The translations under genes and the position numbers were made by a program. The notes beneath the pieces were generated by a model. That model ran no database searches and was not told the origin of the DNA. It saw only the letters and a list, made by a program, of their open reading frames with translations. Of a stretch of DNA of 64,000 bases, positions 37,947 through 47,017 are shown in pieces (the first letter of the stretch is position 1; the number at the start of each line of letters is the position of its first letter). Source of the stretch: CBDBJK01 sp965206395 (GTDB lineage: Bacteria; Chloroflexota; Dehalococcoidia; Lucifugimonadales; CATOSD01); assembly GCA_965206395.1 (NCBI GenBank), contig CBDBJK010000032.1, positions 1 to 64,000 of the forward strand, given 5' to 3'.

Positions 37947-38506
37947 ACTGTCATACAGGCCATATTGACACTAATTACTGCGCTAGGACAATTCGGATGG
38001 GTTCGAAACATATGGAAGTCATTAGGCGATTTGTTTTCAGTGGCTGTCCACGTCTCCAGAGGGAAGAGCTGTGAAGACCGCCGTGCAAGACGCTGCTGGC
38101 CGATGGCTGTGGTCACAAGCGGAGGCCTGCAACACGGCTGATCCAAAGGTAATGAGAGTTAGAGCACAGTATTACCGTGCGTGTATCTGATTTAAGGATT
38201 CCCGGTAGGTTCAAGCGCTTCGGCTCCTTGGAGATCCAGGCCCTCGGTGCCGATGTTGAACTCGTGGTGATGCTCGGTCCAAATGGCTCAGGCAAGTCCT
38301 CCGTTTTTGACGCGTTTCTTCAATGGGCTAGAGCCCAAGGAAGGCCAAGCAGGAGACGCATTTCCGAAGAATACTTCGATCTTGAGACGGCCACCTTAGT
38401 CACGCCAGAGATCATCCTACACGACAACAATCCTTCGGGATCCTCGGAACCCTTGGGACCTCTAGTTCATGTGCGTACTGCCCACAGAAACACTCCAGAC
38501 GTGCTA

Positions 38507-39755
38507 GTGGTTCAACGTTTTTGTATTGATGGGTAGAGTGACTTTAGCTTGATGCGCGCATCCTCGGTAGTGAAGCGCCAATCCACTCGTATCACATCCC
38601 GGTTGCGTTGATTCTGCCAAGCATTGACCTCGCCGCGCAGGATGTCTTGATTGGCAATCCGTCGGTCCAGGCACTGTCGAGCCAGCACACCGATCTCTAT
38701 CTCCGCCATATTCAACCAACTCCCGTGTTTGGGAGTGTAGTGTATCTCCAGTCGCTCAGCTATACGCCTCGCCTCAGCAGGCTCGAATGCCTCGTATAGC
38801 GAGGACAGCTTGTGAGTGTTGAGATTGTCCATTACCAGCACGATCCGGTCTCTGTCAGGGTAGTCCTCGTCGACCAGTTTCTTTATCACATGCGCCCAGT
38901 CCACCTTCGTGCGACGCTCTCTGACCTCGACTCGGCGCCATCCGTCCAACGGTGCAAACAGCATGAACAGGCTGCTCACTCCATTGCGCTCGTATTCGTA
39001 GTCGTATGCCGCCGATAAGCCGGGCGCTGCGGGACGCGGCACTCGCGTCTCCTTGACTTGCTGTTTGCTCGTCTCATCCATGCACACCAGAACCTCATTC
39101 CCATCGTACGGCCGTTGGTAGACCTCCAGTACGTCTTCCATCACGTCTTCCATCGCGCACACAAACTCCGCGCTCTGACCGGGCGGGATGCACCAACTCT
39201 GCTTCAGCCACGGCTTCAGTTCGTTTTTTTTTAAGCGCCTGGCGAACCGTCTCGGTGCTAATGGTCCCGACTATCTCACACTCGACCAACTGGTCAGCCA
39301 ACAGCTTCAGGGTCCAACTGGCACGCCCCTCCGGCGGTTCCCCGCAGGCCATCGCTATCAACCGTGCTTCACCTTCGCCGTCCAGTCTCTTTTGACGCCG
39401 ACGCAGTTGCTTTTTGCGATTCAGCGCAGACTCGACCCCCTCCTCCACACAGCGCTTGCGTATTCGCTCGACCGTTGACTGTCCCACACCGAGCGCGCTG
39501 GTGATGTCCGCGTCCTTCATTCCCCCGTCCGAGCGTGACTCATCGCTCATCAGCAGAATGCGCGCATGGGTCTGTTTGTACGCCGCAGCCCGACCGCGTG
39601 AGACCAAGGCGTTGAGTTCCTGTTGTTCGTCGGTAGTCAGTCTGATACGGTACTTCTTGGTAGACATCATGGTTCCTCCTCGGTTCAACGTTACGATTGA
39701 ACCCCCAAGAGGAACAATGACTATCATGGTATTCATTTCAATGATGTTGGACCAC
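38507..39755 (-). mobile_element. IS630-type element, copy 3 (1249 bp)
   Basis: The element is bounded by TA (38505-38506 and 39756-39757) with the same terminal inverted repeats as copy 2. It sits in the OLD-like gene. Confidence 0.95.
38512..39670 (-). CDS. IS630-type transposase of copy 3
   Basis: The same as copy 2: start at 39670 after GAGGAGG, helix-turn-helix half, A9 run at 39224-39232, DDE half to 38512. No disabling change is seen relative to copy 2. Confidence 0.9.
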
Positions 39756-41089
39756 TAGCGAGCTCCATCGAAAAGCAGCAGGACTTTCGACAGCGCAATC
39801 GCCTCGACCGCATGGTCGAGACAGACGATGCTCTCGGCGAGCACGACCAGCGGCTTGTCGCGAGATTCGTTCCAGTCCTGTCAAACTTGGAGAGCGGGGA
39901 TGCCGTTCGAGACCTTGAGACCGTCAGAGCTATGCTGGCACCAGTGCAAGACTCTCTCATGCGCGTGTTGCCACACCTGCGTTTCACGGCGTTGGGGGAT
40001 GCTACATCGGATGGTTCCTTCTACTTTACTAGGGACGGAATCCGAAGATTCCGCTACGAGAGCCTCTCCCGTGGGGAGGAGGCCGTCTTCGACCTGCTGC
40101 TGGATTTCCACCTTGCAGCGACAGAGCTCGGTACCCCACTGATTTGCCTGGACGAACCTGAGATCCACCTCAATCCCGCCGTGCAAGCCTCTATGCTAAC
40201 AGAGCTCATGCGACTACTCCCGTGCGGGTCCCAGTTATGGATCGCCACGCACTCTGTTGGAATGATCCGTAGGGCATTCGACAACTCAGCCGACGTCCCC
40301 GGCCGAGTTGCCTTCTTGGACTTCGGACAGGTCGAGGGGCCAACGCCAGACGTGCAACTCAAGCCGTCTCCACCTTCAGGCAGACTTCTACGCGAGGCGA
40401 TGTCCGTTGCGTTGGACGATTTGGCCAGTCTTCTGGCTCCTGAATTCCTGGTAATATGTGAGGGGAGTCAAGTCAGCGATCGAATTCCCGTCTGGGACGA
40501 ACGGATATATCGGCAGATCTTCTGTGACCTACACCCACGCGTGGAGTTCAAGTCCAGCGGGGGCAAGGGTGAACTCGACCGGGCGGCGGCGATAGCCTCG
40601 GTGATCGCACCAGGGACGTCTATTCTGAAACTGCGCGACCGCGACCGCCTTACTCTGGAAAATCGTGCTCGTCTTCTCAAAAGTGACCCGACCCTGAGAG
40701 TACTCGAACGCTACTCTTTGGAATCGTACCTTCTGGACGACGAGGTGCTGGAAGCACTGGTGGGCGACCGCGGCACCAGGGTGGGGAACGCACTTGATGA
40801 ACTCAAGAAAGCTCGCGACCGAGCGACGCATCCAGACGGGACTTCCAAAGGAGCACTAGGCATAGTGTTCGGAGTTGCCACGAAGGTTCTAGGCACACTG
40901 AGGGTCTCGGGGAAAACGCTTCCCAGTTTTCGGCAGATGTCCTCGCTAAGTTGATTACTCCGGATATGAGCGTAAGACAGGAACTCGAGTCGGCCCTTGC
41001 CCTGCCTTGACTGCCTCGCCGTTCTTGGTTGGCAAGTTACGGAGGACAAGCCCCGGCGGAAGCCAGAGGCTCAGTTATCGAATCTAGTG

Positions 41090-41560
41090 AACTGCCGTCG
41101 CGGCTACTTGGCTCCACGTCCACTGCCCACGAGTAACTGAGTATCTAGCGTTCTATCGTTTGATACGAGCGTTGGGCGTGCCTGGCGACTTACGCGGCCC
41201 AGCCGACCCGCACGTTAACCGACCCTATGCCTCGGTTTGCGGATGGGGAAGGCCGAGATACAGGGATGGTCGGTAGGCGTATCAGAGAGCGACCAAAGTG
41301 GAGTCCTCAGACGTTCCTTACGGTCCTCCGTTTGTAAGCGTCACACTGCAGGAATCGAGAGGCCCTGGTGCGTCGATAAGCTGCCGAGCCACATCTCAAA
41401 GACGGTGGTATCTACCGTAGGCGTTGGTGGGCCTGAGCGTACCGAATTGAGCCCGTCTCAGAAGTCTGACGTCCTCAAGGTCGTCGATTTCAGGGTGTCG
41501 GCTTCCGCTGACATGACGATATTCTCTGATGTATTCTCAAGCTAGTCATGCCGTAAGACA
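41090..41560 (+). repeat. Dispersed repeat: response-regulator scrap plus tRNA-end block (inverted)
   Basis: The first part (CACGAGTAACTGAGTAT at about 41128, aligned to the same region at 28335) and the MPRF/CGGATGGGGAAGGCCGAG stretch at about 41235 are remnants of an OmpR-type winged helix. Bases 41391-41560 are the inverted tRNA-end block. An open frame across it (GIERPWCVDKLPSHISKTVV, LSPSQKSDVLKVVDFRVSAS) is shared with copies at 55484-55720 and 63000-63100, but it probably only reflects repeat identity. Confidence 0.6.
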
Positions 41561-42234
41561 CCAGAATCGGCCTGCACCGCGTAGCGCAAAACCGGGCAAT
41601 AGGCTTTGTGAGACAGGCTCAATTGCGAACTTTTCGCTGGGAGGTCTTCATATAAGGAGACGATCAGCCGACTCCGGATTAGCTCCTCACGAGCCTCTGC
41701 TGGCGCAGGTCTGGACCGCGACTGCGGTGGGTGAGGCCTTGGGGAAGGATGCTCATACCATTGACCGGTGGGCCGCTGATTCGTTGAGATCGGCGTTCCG
41801 GTCAACGCGCAACTTAACTCAAACTTCCTCCGGCGTGGCCAACTCCAACTCTAGGATCCGCTCCTCCGTCACCAGCCACGACAGCTCATTGCCCTGTGCG
41901 CACGCTACCTTGTATGTTAAACTCGCTCTATCAGTGTGATCGGCCATGCCTTGGGTAGGACTCTGCCTATGTGATTACAACCCCAAGTGGCCGGTGCCTC
42001 TACTCCAAGCGAATAGGGCAGTTCTTCAAAGTCGAGACAAGTGCAAAACTCCCGCTGACACCAGCCTCTACCTAAAGTTCCCAAAACTAGAGATAGTATC
42101 GACTTATGATACATAAAGAGGTAATGATTTGGGACGCGGGGACAAGGGATTAGGACAAGGGATTAGGACAACGGCTAAAGCAAGCTAGAATTGAAGCCGG
42201 CTTAACGCAGAAGGAAGGTGGAGGGGGGTAAACA
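41561..42234. other. Intergenic, no supported gene
   Basis: A short plus-strand frame near 41705 (VWTATAVGEALGKDAHTIDR) resembles the helix-turn-helix of transposases but has no surrounding domain. A GATTAGGACAAGG duplication lies at about 42148-42170. The ribosome binding site of the VOC gene ends the gap. Confidence 0.4.
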
Positions 42235-42990
42235 ATGGGAAACCCAGTAGTGCACTTTGAGATTGCCGGCCCGGATGGGCCTGTCTTGCAGCAGTTCTAT
42301 CGCGACTTGTTCGGATGGAAGATTGACGTGCAGGGCGAAGAGATGGGCAACTACGGTTTGGTATCCGCAAACGAGGGCGGCATAGGTGGCGGCGTGTTTC
42401 CTACAACTGAAGATATGCCGGCGCGCAGCTATGTTACCTTCTATGTGCAGGTTGACGACCTTCAAGCGGCGCTGGATAAGGTGGCCGGTATGGGCGGGAA
42501 CGCCATCATGTCACCGATGGAGATAGCGCCCGGCATGGGCTCCATCGCTATGTTCGGGGACCCTGCCGGCAACACCATAGGGCTGTATTCGCTACCGCCG
42601 GAATGGGACGGACAGATGCCGCCCAAGGGGCACGCTCCGCCGGTGGTGCATTTCGAGGTTGGATGCAGCGACGCAGCGGTGCTCGCCGAGTTCTACACCG
42701 AAATGTTCGACTGGCAAATCCACTATCACGAGGAGGCCAACTACCGCCTTATCCAACAGGAATCTGGAGGGATTGGCGGCGGCATCTTCCAGCACACAGA
42801 GGATATGCCGCCCAACCATCCTTCCGTCGCCGTTATGGTCAACGACCTGCAAGCGTATCTCGACAAGGCCGTAAGCCTGGGCGGCGGCGCCTTAATGCCT
42901 CCCACAGAGGTTCCCGGCGGATTCGGCTCGATTGCCATATTCTATGACATCGCTGGCAATCGCATATCACTCTTCAAGTCGCCTGAGTAG
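42235..42990 (+). CDS. VOC-family protein, two glyoxalase-like domains
   Basis: A strong GGTGGAGGGGGG site precedes the ATG at 42235. The 251-residue protein has two tandem VOC units: NPVVHFEIAGPDGPVLQQFY with DLFGWKID (about residues 3-118), and PPVVHFEVGCSDAAVLAEFY with EMFDWQIH (about 133-248). Each has the GGIGGG turn and a metal-ligand-type His at HFE and a Gly-Asn-x-I-x-L/S-L/F end (GNTIGLYS, GNRISLFK). VOC proteins bind metals and act in lyase, dioxygenase or resistance reactions; the substrate is unknown. It is soluble, complete and monocistronic. Confidence 0.88.
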   Translation: MGNPVVHFEIAGPDGPVLQQFYRDLFGWKIDVQGEEMGNYGLVSANEGGIGGGVFPTTEDMPARSYVTFYVQVDDLQAALDKVAGMGGNAIMSPMEIAPGMGSIAMFGDPAGNTIGLYSLPPEWDGQMPPKGHAPPVVHFEVGCSDAAVLAEFYTEMFDWQIHYHEEANYRLIQQESGGIGGGIFQHTEDMPPNHPSVAVMVNDLQAYLDKAVSLGGGALMPPTEVPGGFGSIAIFYDIAGNRISLFKSPE

Positions 42991-43176
42991 AAACCGCGAC
43001 GCTGGCTGGATTGGCCCGCAACATGGCGCATCGGAGCCCTCATAGGGTGAGCTCCCAGCACGGGAAGTGGAGGTCCATCTCTCGGGCCAACTCATCTCCG
43101 GCGTCGCTCTGTGTGTCTAGGCCCGGGGGCGAGAAGAGAAATAGGCTGGGCGGGTCTACGTGAGCGTCGGCAAGCG

Positions 43177-44079
43177 CTAGGAGTCGCGTCTAGTCCCTCT
43201 GCATTTGGGGTATTTCGGGCACCCCCAAAGTCTGCCGTGTCTCCCTTTCCGCGGAACCATCTCGTTCCCACATCCTGGCACAGGGCAGACGGGTGGACTG
43301 TTCGTTATGTCCTGCGTCTGGTCCTCCACACTGCCTCCCAATGTGGCTAGGTCTGAAGCGGAGATAAGGTCTATCGGTTTGCCTCGCACAAACTGCTTAA
43401 CGCCCCGTGTGAATCCTCCAGTGCAGGCTAGAATTGCATTGTCAGCACGAAAAGCAACTAGGCTCCCGAATAGCTCTCTGACGATTGCTGGCCCGACAGG
43501 GGATTGATGGCTCTTACACTGAACGACGGTGGTTTTGCCATTCTTTCTTAGGATAAGGTCAACCCCTTGATCCCCCGAACTGGGAGTCGATTCCACGCGG
43601 TAACCCAGTTGTCTGTACAGGGTCCCCAACTCCCGCTCAAATTCGTCCCCACTTAGAGACATCCAGTGTTCGCGGAGTTTCCTGCGCCGTGCTTTCGCGG
43701 CCTCCCGTTGCGGCCTCTCGGCCTCCCACCGTGCCCGCTCGGCCTCTTGGTAAGCAGCCCTTGCCTCTTCGTACAGCTTGATATGGGAGGCGACAGGGCT
43801 TTTCAACAGACGGGACCTCTTGAACCGCACAATGGCTGGTCGAACTGACACTGCAACGATACCAGACGGTAAGGGGCTTAATATACCCCAAACAATTCCG
43901 GCATACACGTCTCGGGTTATAACGAAAGCGACCGAGAAAAAGACTGAGAACCCGACCAAGAACGCGGAAAGCCAGGCCAGTTCTGAATCAAAACCAGTAT
44001 ATTTATAGAGGTCGTATTCCCCGGGTGTTATCCCGAAGTCCCCCAGCTCAGGCTCTTTCGTGATCATAACCCTAGACAT
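43177..44079 (-). CDS. Membrane-anchored Mrr-type restriction endonuclease with zinc ribbon
   Basis: Two N-terminal hydrophobic helices (about residues 33-55 and 57-78) are followed by a charged coiled coil (about 95-135, EEARAAYQEAERARWEAERP). The Mrr catalytic domain covers about 138-245: SGDEFERELGTLYRQLGYRV, SSGDQGVDLIL (catalytic Asp), VVQCKSHQ (Gln-x-Lys motif), and the ACTGGFTRGVKQFV segment. The C-terminus is a topoisomerase-type zinc ribbon, CPVPGC then CPKYPKC. Mrr enzymes cut modified or foreign DNA; membrane tethering plus a DNA-binding zinc ribbon suggests attack on incoming DNA, which is inference. The gene is intact. Upstream 42991-43176 is intergenic. Confidence 0.85.
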   Translation of the reverse strand: MSRVMITKEPELGDFGITPGEYDLYKYTGFDSELAWLSAFLVGFSVFFSVAFVITRDVYAGIVWGILSPLPSGIVAVSVRPAIVRFKRSRLLKSPVASHIKLYEEARAAYQEAERARWEAERPQREAAKARRRKLREHWMSLSGDEFERELGTLYRQLGYRVESTPSSGDQGVDLILRKNGKTTVVQCKSHQSPVGPAIVRELFGSLVAFRADNAILACTGGFTRGVKQFVRGKPIDLISASDLATLGGSVEDQTQDITNSPPVCPVPGCGNEMVPRKGRHGRLWGCPKYPKCRGTRRDS

Positions 44080-44168
44080 TGTTTTTACCGCGGCCTGGAA
44101 GATACTTGAAGGAATGGGCCGGCCGCCGTGGATACCTACGCCTGCCCCTCCATGGCCTGGAAATCGGC

Positions 44169-45467
44169 TTAGGCATTGTGGGCGTTAATGTCCTCCTCAA
44201 GCTCATGCAGAATCCCGCCAAGCCGCTGAAATACCATCCTGTTTCGATCGGCGAGTGGATGACGGTACTTGCCTGACTTTACTCTCTCTCCCATACCTGG
44301 GTATAGGAACTCGTCATGGGATTTCTGGGGAGTTAGTCCAGCCGCGACGCTACCCTCCCAAAGATTATCCTCGGTTATGTTTGTGCTCGAAGACTTTCCC
44401 GTTGCGTGGACAAATTTATTCCTTTCCTGCTCGACTATCTTGGTGACTTGGCAGCATATAGACTCCCTGTGGCGCTTAGCTATTTTTTTGTCCGCCTCAC
44501 TATCAGTGGGGATTCATCAGGGCCAGCCCCTTTAGGTTGTCCTCTTGAGTCAGAGTCTCCGTCTCAAAACGGCTCATGGTGTTGGTTCTGGCGGCGTTGC
44601 GGTCTGAGCCTTGCCAGCCCACGACAACTCTCATGGCTGGGTCTTGGGAAAGACGTTCTGCATCGTTGGTATCATCGTAGCCGGCCAAGCGGCTGTAGAT
44701 GGACTGGCGGAGCAGAGGGACCAGGTGGTGGCGGATGTTGCGGCCGGTACGGCTTTCCTGGAGATAGTCGGAGGCTATGGGGGTAAGGTCCAGGGCGTCA
44801 TCCAGTTCTCGGAATGCCAGGAGTCCGGCGTCGGAGGTGATGGTGGCACCATGGAACTCCAGCCGGATTTGGGGATTGAATTGGAGCCGAAGAAAGGCCT
44901 TTTCGCGGTCACCCATCGGGTGCCTCCAATGTCGGTACGCAAGTTATCTGAAATAGCCAACTTATTGCATGTATTATATCTGAAATACGGCTAAGAGATT
45001 CATGTAACGACTAGAAAAGCAAGAAAGTTGCCTATTTACCGCATCACTTGTTTGAGCCAAATGGGGAATACGGGATCAGATATGTACAGCTTGGTGGTCT
45101 TGTTAATCACACGTTGGGTGTATTCAGCCAACGCCTGTGCATGTATGAACCAGGACTGCATGTGATAAAAGAATCGCCTCCCAACGTCAACGCTTGACAT
45201 TTCTCCACCAGAGTCGGCGATAAAGCAATCTATTGCCGTTTGCAAAATAGACGCTTTCCGAACAAGTTCGTCGCAATCCTCCAACAGGATGTGCCACTTC
45301 TTAGAAAGCCCTCGCTTGGGGCTACGACCGACACCAAGCGACTCTGGTCCCAAATCCTGCAATCTGACTGTCTCTTCAACACGTCTAACGAAGTCCCGGT
45401 CCAGTTTCCTCAGTTCCTCTTTGGCATCCGCCCAGCGGTTATCGACGAAATCATCTATCAATGGCAT
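44169..45467 (-). pseudogene. HEPN-type protein split by an IS1380 fragment
   Basis: The N-terminal half starts at 45467 (MPLIDDFVDNRWADAKEELR) and reads to AEYTQRVINKTTKLYISDP (about 45084). The C-terminal half resumes at about 44500 with DSEADKKIAKRHRESICCQV, TKIVEQERNKFVHATGKSSS, ITEDNLWEGSVAAGLTP and a helical end LGGILHELEEDINAHNA (stop 44169-44171). CTGAT occurs at both junctions (ATATCTGATCCC and CACTGATAGTG), as expected of a target duplication. The motif R-N-K-F-V-H fits the HEPN RX4H signature. The rejoined protein would have about 240 residues. It is a probable abortive-infection RNase gene, now disrupted. Confidence 0.65.
44504..45083 (-). mobile_element. IS1380-family element, truncated
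   Basis: Only the 5' part of the transposase remains (44503-44916): FNPQIRLEFHGATITSDAGL, LAFRELDDALDLTPIASDYL, RHHLVPLLRQSIYSRLAGYD and DPAMRVVVG, typical of IS1380 N-termini, ending with NTMSRFETETLTQEDNLKGL. The catalytic core is gone. It interrupts the HEPN-type gene. Confidence 0.82.
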
Positions 45468-45470
45468 AGC

Positions 45471-45705
45471 TTACTCCCATCCCTCCCACTCCATCGCCCG
45501 GTCGAAGACCTCCCGCCTCCTCCTTCGGCCTGCCTGGATGGCAGAAAGGCAGCCGGGGAGGGTGTGAGCGTAGACGTCCAAAGTGATGGACAAACTGGCG
45601 TGGCCCAGCCTATTGCTCACGACCACCGGGTTCTGGCCGCCTTGGAGCGCGGCGCTGGCTTGGAAATGCCACAGGCTGCGCACCGCCATGCAGCCACCAT
45701 TGGAG
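45471..45705 (-). pseudogene. Tyrosine recombinase (integrase), C-terminal fragment
   Basis: The frame reads LWHFQASAALQGGQNPVVVS then NRLGHASLSITLDVYAHTLP. This contains the final His/Arg-box region and the LGHASxxxTLDxYxH catalytic Tyr motif of phage-type integrases. Everything upstream is replaced by the nuclease-like fragment. It may mark the edge of a lost integrative element. Confidence 0.65.
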
Positions 45706-46030
45706 GTTTGTAGCGGCCTCAAGCCCATCGTACGTGTTCTCTTCATGTCGAAACCCGCCAGGGTAGAGAACGCCAACCATTCCAAGAGCTTCGGGGAAGT
45801 CTTCCAGCCATTCTTCGAGCTGACTATCCAGGAGGTTGGCGGAGCCATCCCATTTACATTCCAGGATCACCATATCCCCGCTTCTCAACTCGACGCGGAT
45901 ATCGGGGGACGCCTCTCCGGCTGCGACGCTCTGCCCTGGCCGATACGCCGTGCTCACGAAGGAACTGGGATAGAAGGACGTTGTCACCTTCCTCGCGGAT
46001 GGCTTCAGGGTCGTTCTCTCGAGCCGTCAT
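45706..46030 (-). pseudogene. PD-(D/E)XK-like nuclease fragment, frameshifted
   Basis: It starts MTARENDPEAIREEGDNVLL and SQFLREHGVSARAERRS, then shifts frame near 45940 to AAGEASPDIRVELRSGDMVI and LECKWDGSANLLDSQLEEWL. The PDIRVELxxGxxVILECK pattern resembles a restriction-endonuclease core (Asp ... Glu-x-Lys). At about 45706 it fuses to the integrase fragment, losing its C-terminus. Confidence 0.5.
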
Positions 46031-46083
46031 TGTCGAAACTGCCTGTCACAAAAGAGTAGATGCACGAATTCTTGCATCCGTGA

Positions 46084-46524
46084 TCAGCGAGGACCCGTGG
46101 TTAGAGCAGGCTTGCTAGTCTCCGCGCCCAAGGCGCTCACGACCTCCTTGATTCGAGCCAGACTTGCAGTTGCATAATCAGTGGCCTCGTATCGCTGTAT
46201 CTGTTGCTCCTTCAGCCCGAGTCGTTCTGCCAGGTCCTTCTGACTCAGGCCTTGTGCGACCCGTGCTTTGATAAGAACGGTTGCCAGTTCAGCGACCACG
46301 CTAAGCTCATCCATCGGGAACTTGCCAGCCTTCAGAGATTCATACTCGCGCAACTCTCCCTCAAGGTCTGCCAGCTGGCTCCTCAACGCATCCTCTTGAG
46401 CTTTGGCGATAAGGGGATGTACTCCCTCGGTCTCGCCGGAGCGCTGCCTGAGGCTGTCGAGGGTCTGCGAGAATCGATCCGCCTGCGCCCTGGTGATCCG
46501 ATATTGCCGTTCGTTCTTGATCAT
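46084..46524 (-). CDS. XRE-family HTH protein, antitoxin-like
   Basis: The 146-residue protein has a helical N-terminal arm (MIKNERQYRITRAQADRFSQ, LIAKAQEDALRSQLADLEGE) and an XRE helix-turn-helix at about 83-135 (ARVAQGLSQKDLAERLGLKE, QQIQRYEATDYATASLARIK). This layout is seen in HigA-like antitoxins. Its start overlaps the stop of the upstream nucleotidyltransferase gene by four bases (46521-46524), so the two are translationally coupled. It probably represses their shared promoter and may neutralise the partner. Intact. Confidence 0.8.
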   Translation of the reverse strand: MIKNERQYRITRAQADRFSQTLDSLRQRSGETEGVHPLIAKAQEDALRSQLADLEGELREYESLKAGKFPMDELSVVAELATVLIKARVAQGLSQKDLAERLGLKEQQIQRYEATDYATASLARIKEVVSALGAETSKPALTTGPR

Positions 46525-46961
46525 GCGAGGCCTCCCAAGCCTATGGCGATGATCCCTTTGGGTCGCCCGGTGTCCTTGTCTGTCTGGAAGAATTCAAGAA
46601 ACGACAGCCCGTCTGTACCCGCGATGATTGACGCTGGGAACAGCTCCCCCATGTACTTGGCCTTCTGTATGGCCCTCCCTGGATCGAAGGTCAAGAGGAC
46701 GGGGGCGAGAGTCGATGGTTCGACGCCAGCCTCTTCCCAACAGGCGTCGTAGTCGTTTGGTAGGTCCTTGCTCGTCGCGAAGCTCCCATTGAGATAGACG
46801 GTCTGGCGCCCAGCGTCCTTCAAGTTCTCCAGTGCTGCTCTGAGTCCGGTCATGAGGTGCTGTCTCCAGGGGTTGGTCCCGAGTCTGTAGATCAACTCGT
46901 CCCAGTTGGCCCAGTGCACTCCTGCCGGAAGGAGCCCGTCTACATCAAACTGGGGTATCAT
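46521..46961 (-). CDS. DUF6932-like nucleotidyltransferase-fold protein
   Basis: I take the ATG at 46961 (MIPQFDVDGLLPAGVHWANW), the typical start of this family; the longer upstream frame crosses an unrelated gene. The 146-residue product shows a minimal nucleotidyltransferase motif: VYLNGSFATSKDLPNDYDAC, with Gly59-Ser60 and Asp70-x-Asp72, fitting hG[GS]x9-13Dh[DE]. The second half (PVLLTFDPGRAIQKAKYMGE, DGLSFLEFFQTDKDTGRPKG) fits the family. It is paired with an XRE regulator like toxin-antitoxin modules of the AbiE/MenA kind. The toxin role is inference. Intact. Confidence 0.75.
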   Translation of the reverse strand: MIPQFDVDGLLPAGVHWANWDELIYRLGTNPWRQHLMTGLRAALENLKDAGRQTVYLNGSFATSKDLPNDYDACWEEAGVEPSTLAPVLLTFDPGRAIQKAKYMGELFPASIIAGTDGLSFLEFFQTDKDTGRPKGIIAIGLGGLA

Positions 46962-47017
46962 AACACAACAATACTCTTGTGTAATTGCGTTGTCAAGAAC
47001 AATGTCTGCCTCCCAAA

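Larger units (their letters stand above)
38177..41010 (+). pseudogene. OLD-like AAA ATPase/TOPRIM protein split by IS630 copy 3
   Basis: The 5' part (GTG start) has FKRFGSLEIQALGADVELVV and a Walker A MLGPNGSGKSS (34-42). It is cut at TA after NTPDVL. Removing the IS and one TA resumes exactly as ASSIEKQQDFRQRNRLDRMV. Then come the ABC-type signature YESLSRGEEAVFDLLLDF, the Walker B LICLDEPEIHLNP, and WIATHSVGMI. A TOPRIM-like region follows (PEFLVICEGSQ, STSILKLRDRDR-like), as in OLD-family nucleases. The first stop at 40954 follows a likely one-base loss in a T run (AGTTTTCGG); the continuation FSADVLAKLITPDMS ends at 41010. OLD proteins are anti-phage nucleases. Dead as assembled. Confidence 0.82.

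Noticed and set aside
37947..38176. Small hydrophobic peptide gene before the OLD-like ATPase
   Set aside because: A frame reading ILTLITALGQFGWVRNIWKS exists but lacks a ribosome binding site and a sensible C-terminus.
41237..41545. Shared 102-codon frame in the dispersed repeat as a conserved gene
   Set aside because: Similarity among copies extends through non-coding parts and both strands; there is no ribosome binding site and no protein-like composition, so repeat identity explains it.
41690..41830. Helix-turn-helix fragment (VGEALGKDAHTIDR)
   Set aside because: Only about 20 plausible residues with no surrounding domain; too little to call.
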